A DNA stretch of 19,426 nt from assembly GCA_964569095.1 (NCBI GenBank), contig CAZMTB010000020.1, positions 1-19,426 on the forward strand, read 5' to 3'. Under the pieces are notes generated by a model. The model was not told the origin of the DNA. It searched no databases and saw only the letters and a list, made by a program, of their open reading frames with translations. Shown here one piece after another: positions 14,906-19,426 of this stretch. Position 1 is the stretch's first letter; each line of letters starts with the position of its first letter. The stretch is from JALWSI01 sp964569095 [NCBI: uncultured Aquificales bacterium] (GTDB lineage Bacteria; Thermosulfidibacterota; Thermosulfidibacteria; Thermosulfidibacterales). Both the position numbers and the translations under genes were made by a program.

Positions 14906-17342
14906 GGACGATCTCCTCCCTCACCACCCTGAGCAAGCGCTCCTCTCCCTCCTCCAATCCCAGCAACTCCTTCATGAGCTGGTAGGGCTTTGCAAACCTG
15001 CCATTCTCCCCCCTCGTCACGAATCTCAACGCCAATCCCTCCCCGCCATCCTCCACCTCTACCTCCTCCACCAAGGGATGGGATACCGCCTCCTTCAGCA
15101 CCTCCGGCCCAGGTAGGCTCCGAAGGGGAGGAGAGGAGATCTCCACCCGGTACCGAATGGCCTCAACGCTCTTGGCGAGACTGGGAGCTCCAGGATCCAG
15201 TCTTTTCACCCACACCACCTCCGCCCCCGGAGGCAGGTGCCCGTTCACCTCCCTTAAAGGGAACTCTTCCTCAAAAAGCTCTCCCACCGTGATGAGCTCG
15301 CAGGGCTCCCCCATGCTCTCCATCCCAACGGGAAGTGCAAAGGCGAAAGAGAGCTTGGCCTGGGGATGGTATCCCTGGGAATAGGCCAAAGGAACGCCCG
15401 ATCTCCTCAACACCATCACGAAGAACTCGGTGAACGAGTTCTGGGCAATCAAGGCAGACTCGCCCATACGCCTCAACAACAGCCGAAACCTGGTGGTTGC
15501 GGAATGAGAAGGATACCCAGAAGGTCTCGGTTCTTTCGGAACCGGGGGGGGATTTCCAGTAAAGACCTCTGGCGCCGTACCTCCCCTGCACACCCCGCAA
15601 CCCGAACACCTCTCTCTGCACCTCGGGGTCTCTCTGGCCTCGAGGGCCTGCATGCGCTCACGCCAGAGAAATTCCCTGGAGACCCCCACGTCCACCGTGT
15701 CCCAGGGAAAGGGATGATCCTTTTCAAGCCGGCTGTGGATCAGGCCGTCCACGTCAATCCCGCACCGGTCAATGGTCTCTTCCCAGAGGCCGAAGTCGAA
15801 CCATTCGTGCCACTGGTCCATCTTGCAGCCGGCGGCATGGGCGGCCTTTACGAGGCCGAAGACCGTCTCGTCTCCCCTGGCAATAATAGCCTCCAGAAAG
15901 CTCTGGCGAGGGTCATGTATGTCAAGGTTGAAGGCTCTCCCCCTGGGCATAACCCCTCTCAAGAACCCCACCCGCTCCTCCAGCTCTTCCAGGTATAGCT
16001 GGGGCTCCCACTGAAAGGGAGTGTGTGGCTTCGGAACGAAAGGGGCGACGCTAACATGCACCTTTCCCCTTCTCTTGGCGTGTTTCCTCGCCACCGACAT
16101 AACCTCCCTAACCACCCTCGCCATCTCCCGCAGATCGCTCTCCGTCTCCGTGGGCAACCCCATCATGAAGTAGAGCTTAACCAGCTCCCATCCGTTCTCA
16201 AAGGCCAGCCTTGCCGTATCCACGATCTCTTGGTGTGTGATCCCCTTGTTGATCACCTGCCTCAACCTCTGGCTCCCGGCCTCGGGCGCAATGGTAAAAC
16301 CAGAGCGGCGTAGCCCCTCCATCGCCTCCATAAGCTCAGGAGTGAGGGACCCCGCCCTGAGGGAGGGCATCGAGAGGGTGACCATCCTCTCTTTCAGAAG
16401 GGGCACCAACCCCTTCACCATAGGAACAATCTGGGAGTGATCCGAGGTGGAGAGAGAAAGAAGGGATATGGTCTCGTGGCCCGTCGCCTCGATCGCCTCC
16501 AAAGCCACTCTCCAGACCTGGGATGCAGGTCTCTCCCTGACGGGCCTGCTGGTGAAGCCCGCGTGGCAAAACCTACACCCTCGATCGCATCCCCTCATGA
16601 TCTCAATGGGGACCCTGTGGTGGGACACCTCTGTGTGAGAGACCAAGAACCTCGTGGGATGAGGGGTTTCTGCCAGGCTAACCACCCTCCTCCTCACCAC
16701 CTTGGGAGAAGACGGCAGAAACACCCCCTCCACCTTCCCCAGGGCCTCCAACCTTCTGTGGCGGGGTTCTCCCTTGGTATCCACAAGGACCTCTACGATT
16801 TCAGCAATCGCCTCGTCTGCCTCACCCATGAAGAGGGCGTCAAATAGGGGCCCCACGGGGGCGGGGTTCAGGGCACAGGGTCCCCCCCCAAGTACCAAAG
16901 GGTGGTTCTCCGAGCGTTTCTCCGCCAAGAGGGGAATCTGGGAAAGCCTCAAGGCCTCCAGTACATTGGTCACCGCAAGCTCCGTTTGCAGGGTGATTCC
17001 CACAAGGTCAAACTCCTGCAAGGGCCTTCTGCTCTCAAGGGCAAAGAGGGGTATACCCCTTTGACGCATTAGATCCTGAGCATCGGGCCACGGCAGGTAG
17101 GCCCTGTCCACCAGCACCTTGGGAATCCGAGCCAACGCGTGGTAAAGCACCTGGAATCCCATGTTGGACATGCCTAGCTCGTAGGTGTCGGGGAAGAGAA
17201 GGACCACCCGGAAAGAGCTATCCTCCCACGGCAGCATCAGGGCGTTCATCTCGTGCCCAAGGTACCTTCCGGGGCGCTGCAACCTCAGGAGGTGAGGGTA
17301 AAGCCGTTCAAAGGGACTACCAATAACGCTCATCCACCTCAA
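14895..17342 (-). CDS. TIGR03960-type B12-binding/radical SAM protein fused to DUF2344
   Basis: 815-residue protein of a widespread but poorly characterised family. An N-terminal B12-binding-like Rossmann domain (~45-210; FPDTYELGMSNMGFQVLYHAL, LGGGPCALNPAPV, FMGEADE) precedes the radical SAM core. The core has the cluster motif CDRGCRFC (Cys252/256/259, CX3CX2C), IAPEAGSQRLR and KLYFMMGLPTET. A second Cys cluster at 575/579/582/585 may hold another metal centre. Residues ~615-815 are a DUF2344/TIGR03936 domain (RRSGVPLAYSQGYHPQAKLSFAFALPVGMES), encoded separately in many bacteria. The exact substrate is unknown. In other genomes such genes often lie beside RNase G and ribosomal L21/L27 genes; here the next gene is nagA. 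The frame opens at TTG 17342; ATG 17333 is an alternative, with GAGGTGG only one base away, so the start is uncertain. Confidence 0.88.
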   Translation of the reverse strand: MRWMSVIGSPFERLYPHLLRLQRPGRYLGHEMNALMLPWEDSSFRVVLLFPDTYELGMSNMGFQVLYHALARIPKVLVDRAYLPWPDAQDLMRQRGIPLFALESRRPLQEFDLVGITLQTELAVTNVLEALRLSQIPLLAEKRSENHPLVLGGGPCALNPAPVGPLFDALFMGEADEAIAEIVEVLVDTKGEPRHRRLEALGKVEGVFLPSSPKVVRRRVVSLAETPHPTRFLVSHTEVSHHRVPIEIMRGCDRGCRFCHAGFTSRPVRERPASQVWRVALEAIEATGHETISLLSLSTSDHSQIVPMVKGLVPLLKERMVTLSMPSLRAGSLTPELMEAMEGLRRSGFTIAPEAGSQRLRQVINKGITHQEIVDTARLAFENGWELVKLYFMMGLPTETESDLREMARVVREVMSVARKHAKRRGKVHVSVAPFVPKPHTPFQWEPQLYLEELEERVGFLRGVMPRGRAFNLDIHDPRQSFLEAIIARGDETVFGLVKAAHAAGCKMDQWHEWFDFGLWEETIDRCGIDVDGLIHSRLEKDHPFPWDTVDVGVSREFLWRERMQALEARETPRCRERCSGCGVCRGGTAPEVFTGNPPPVPKEPRPSGYPSHSATTRFRLLLRRMGESALIAQNSFTEFFVMVLRRSGVPLAYSQGYHPQAKLSFAFALPVGMESMGEPCELITVGELFEEEFPLREVNGHLPPGAEVVWVKRLDPGAPSLAKSVEAIRYRVEISSPPLRSLPGPEVLKEAVSHPLVEEVEVEDGGEGLALRFVTRGENGRFAKPYQLMKELLGLEEGEERLLRVVREEIVLGG

Positions 17343-17353
17343 TTCCCCGGGTT

Positions 17354-19222
17354 CTACGGCAAGTTCAACACGTCAACAGTTATCTCCCAAGGTACCGCGT
17401 TCCAATCAACGCCGTCGAAGTTGTCAGGTACGTCCCAGGGAACCACCAGGGTGTACCAGTACTGGACCCCCGAAGGGAGAGAGGAAGCGGGAAGCTCAAG
17501 TATGGTGGTTGGAGAGACGCCCCCTTTAACCGCCTCCCTCCAAGAGGAGAGGGCATCCGGCGGTTGATACTCCACTCTGCCATCCTCGGTGAGGTAGAGA
17601 AGACGGGAGTAGTCGTCGGGTAGCTGGGCAGCGATGAACACCTTTACCTGGTACTCGAAGGACCGTTCAGCGTTCACGTAGCTGGGAAACGCCGCCTGCA
17701 GCTTGAAGCTGGCACCTCCTCTCACCACGTCTCCAAATCCCAAATAGAGACCATTCTGGGGATCAGGGGATTGGGGAGGAGACTCAATGGTACGAACCTC
17801 GCCGGGTTTGAGGACGTGTCCATCCAAAAGGGGCGGAGAGAATCCTCCCTCTCCGGCATAGTCAGCCACCCTAACCCTTTTGAATTCAAGGTAAGGGGAG
17901 AGTTTTCCCTCCACTCCAGCCACGAAGGCACCCCCTCCAGAATCCATGGCCACCTCCATGGCGAGTTCGTCGTCACCCCCATCGTACAGGTCGTCCCACC
18001 TTAACGAGCCATCCGCTGTAGAGTAGGCTATCACCCTCCAGTCCCGATAGCTGGTGCCAGAGCTGTATCCTGTAGCCACCACCACTCCACCTGCAACGGC
18101 AACGTCTCCCACGGCACTGTCTCCAGCCTCTCCATCCAGGTTCTGGGACCACCTCTTCACACCAGAGGTGGCATTGTAAGAGAGAAGAAACCACTTTCTG
18201 TACCCACCCTTGGAGACATACCCCCCAACAAAAAGGTTCCCATCCCCGTCAATAGAGACCCCGTTTGCCGAGTCATCGTCCCCATCCCCGTCTATCCTGT
18301 CACTCCATCTGACCGTAGCCGTCGAGCCGGAAACACCGTAGCAGATCACCTGCCAATCGTAATCGTAGTAGCTCTTGGAGGAATGTACCTTGCCCACGGC
18401 TACCACGTCCCCCCCTTCGTCCACGGCAATGTCATAGAGATGGTCGTCACCGCGGGAACTGTCGAAAGACACCTCCCAGTTAACCTTTGTGCCTCCAGGG
18501 GCGTAGGAGATCACCTTCCAGTCCTTGTCTCCTCCCTCCGTCACCTCTCCCCCCACCACAACATCGTCACGGGAATCAACCGCCACACGATATGCAAACC
18601 CTTGGACACCCGACACCTGCCACTCTTTGGCAGAACCGTCGGTCAAAAAGAACCTGACCATCCACTCGTTAAATCCCGACTCGCCGGCACAGGTACCCGC
18701 TCCGATTATGTTTCCCCGGCTATCCACCTGGAGATCGTTGAGCCAATCGTCTCCGCGACCGCTGTCGTACCTCCTCTCCAGTAGCACCGATCCCTCTGAA
18801 GAGAACTTTACGATTTTCCAGTCGTAGTCGCCGCGAGAGTTCTTCTCCGCCCCCCCAGCGATGACGTCGTTATTGAGATCAACGGTGAGTGCAGAGAGAT
18901 AGCACAGCCCCTCTGTTCCCCTAACCTCCCGCTCCCAGTTGACGGACCCACTGGGGTCGTAGCTGACCACGCGCCAATGGGTCTCAGCAATCTCTCCCGA
19001 AGAGTCCAGCGTGTAGGCGGTGTATGCTAGTATGCGGTCTCCCACACCGTCAACAACCACCTGGGGCATGAAGGGAAGCATCCCCGTGGAGTAACCATCG
19101 TAGGTTGCATTCCACCTTTCAACGCCTCCCGACGCGTATCCTGTCATCACCAACCAAACAAACACCACCAGCAAGGCCACCTTCACAGACCCTATCTTGC
19201 CACTCCTCTTCAACTCATTCAC
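17354..19222 (-). CDS. Secreted repeat protein, probable beta-propeller
   Basis: 622-residue exported protein of unknown function. The N-terminus has a basic stretch (KRSGKIGSVK), a hydrophobic core (VALLVVFVWLVMTGYA) and a probable cleavage near residue 31. Residues ~34-445 hold about eight repeats of ~50 residues, each reading roughly W-x-x-x-Y/F-D ... gd ... vavDs-gdvvvgG ... y-DWkvi-Ya-sGs-vnW. Examples are VAVDSRDDVVVGG, IAVDEGGDVVAVG, VSIDGDGNLFVGG. This is the pattern of SBBP/PQQ-like propeller blades. Several repeats carry acidic loops (SSRGDD, DGDGDDD) that might bind calcium. A non-repeat C-terminal part (~460-622) is beta-rich. The start is GTG 19222, with GGGAGGT six bases upstream. 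First gene of the long operon, 11 bases before the radical SAM gene. Confidence 0.8.
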   Translation of the reverse strand: MNELKRSGKIGSVKVALLVVFVWLVMTGYASGGVERWNATYDGYSTGMLPFMPQVVVDGVGDRILAYTAYTLDSSGEIAETHWRVVSYDPSGSVNWEREVRGTEGLCYLSALTVDLNNDVIAGGAEKNSRGDYDWKIVKFSSEGSVLLERRYDSGRGDDWLNDLQVDSRGNIIGAGTCAGESGFNEWMVRFFLTDGSAKEWQVSGVQGFAYRVAVDSRDDVVVGGEVTEGGDKDWKVISYAPGGTKVNWEVSFDSSRGDDHLYDIAVDEGGDVVAVGKVHSSKSYYDYDWQVICYGVSGSTATVRWSDRIDGDGDDDSANGVSIDGDGNLFVGGYVSKGGYRKWFLLSYNATSGVKRWSQNLDGEAGDSAVGDVAVAGGVVVATGYSSGTSYRDWRVIAYSTADGSLRWDDLYDGGDDELAMEVAMDSGGGAFVAGVEGKLSPYLEFKRVRVADYAGEGGFSPPLLDGHVLKPGEVRTIESPPQSPDPQNGLYLGFGDVVRGGASFKLQAAFPSYVNAERSFEYQVKVFIAAQLPDDYSRLLYLTEDGRVEYQPPDALSSWREAVKGGVSPTTILELPASSLPSGVQYWYTLVVPWDVPDNFDGVDWNAVPWEITVDVLNLP

Positions 19223-19256
19223 AGAACTACCTCCCGGCCAATCATTTGGGGCAGAA

Positions 19257-19284
19257 CTCTTACACTCTCATCCCCCTTTGTCAA
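19257..19284 (-). promoter_or_regulatory. Candidate promoter of the seven-gene minus-strand operon
   Basis: On the minus strand, a perfect TTGACA (19284-19279), a 16-base spacer, then TAAGAG (19262-19257). The start site would be about 30 bases before the GTG at 19222. The -35 is strong and the -10 weak. The position, in a 182-base divergent gap ahead of seven closely packed genes, is what supports it. Confidence 0.4.
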
Positions 19285-19332
19285 AATTGGCCGATCCACC
19301 GCAACCACTAAAAAACCAGAGCGAGTGTTCCC

Positions 19333-19361
19333 TTGATCCACCTAACATAGCCCGTTAGAAT
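19333..19361 (+). promoter_or_regulatory. Candidate sigma70-type promoter for the plus-strand edge gene
   Basis: TTGATC (19333-19338), a 17-base spacer, TAGAAT (19356-19361). The -10 matches consensus in five of six positions and the spacer is optimal. Transcription would start near 19368, ahead of AGGAGG (19391-19396) and the ATG at 19405. Confidence 0.5.
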
Positions 19362-19404
19362 TCACCTACTTAGATTTCAGTATCCCAAAAAGGAGGAACG
19401 GGGG

Positions 19405-19426
19405 ATGAAGAGGATAATACTGCTTT
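19405..19426 (+). CDS. Start of an unidentified gene, 3' truncated
   Basis: Only seven codons are in the window: M-K-R-I-I-L-L, then the edge. AGGAGG eight bases upstream and a good candidate promoter make it a real start. The Lys-Arg plus hydrophobic opening resembles a signal peptide or membrane anchor, so an exported protein is likely, but nothing more can be said. Confidence 0.55.

Noticed and set aside
17354-19222. DNA-level tandem repeat array in the propeller gene
   Set aside because: The repeats are diverged at protein level and not near-identical in DNA, so no recent expansion is indicated.

Overview
The window reads like a piece of chromosome from an anaerobic, probably thermophilic bacterium. 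Arg codons are mostly AGG/AGA and Ile is often ATA. TTG and GTG starts are common, genes overlap tightly, and a ferredoxin-linked 2-oxoacid oxidoreductase subunit is present. I cannot place it by name; Synergistota- or Thermodesulfobacteriota-like lineages would fit, but this is inference. No phage, IS, CRISPR, tRNA or rRNA was seen.

Plus strand, left part (1-7856). The C-terminal part of a VorB-type 2-oxoacid:ferredoxin oxidoreductase alpha subunit is followed by glyS without glyQ. Then comes a complete LIV/HAAT-family ABC uptake operon: permease livH, a fused permease-ATPase (LivM-LivG), ATPase livF, and a periplasmic binding protein. The 225-base gap between glyS and livH is the most interesting part of the window. 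It encodes a 26-codon leader peptide with three consecutive Trp codons, followed by a ladder of mutually exclusive RNA hairpins that ends on the livH Shine-Dalgarno sequence. This looks like a tryptophan-sensing attenuator and suggests the 'branched-chain' transporter actually handles tryptophan or related aromatic compounds. A strong hairpin at 7870-7891 separates this operon from the convergent minus-strand genes.

Minus strand, middle (7896-9761). An IclR-type regulator is followed by two small membrane proteins that look like paralogous halves of a COG0701/YraQ-like permease. They are tightly spaced and probably form one unit.

Minus strand, right part (9829-19222). Seven co-directional genes have gaps of at most 49 bases or overlaps, so they are probably one operon read from 19222 leftwards. 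In transcription order they are: a secreted beta-propeller-like repeat protein; a TIGR03960-type B12-binding/radical SAM protein fused to a DUF2344 domain; NagA; MnmA; an SDR-family protein with altered catalytic residues; archaeal-type cofactor-independent phosphoglycerate mutase (ApgM); and a secreted DUF4412-like protein. The mixture joins tRNA modification, central and amino-sugar metabolism, and envelope proteins, so a shared role is not obvious.

Right edge (19223-19426). A divergent promoter region precedes the first codons of a plus-strand gene that begins at 19405 and runs off the window.
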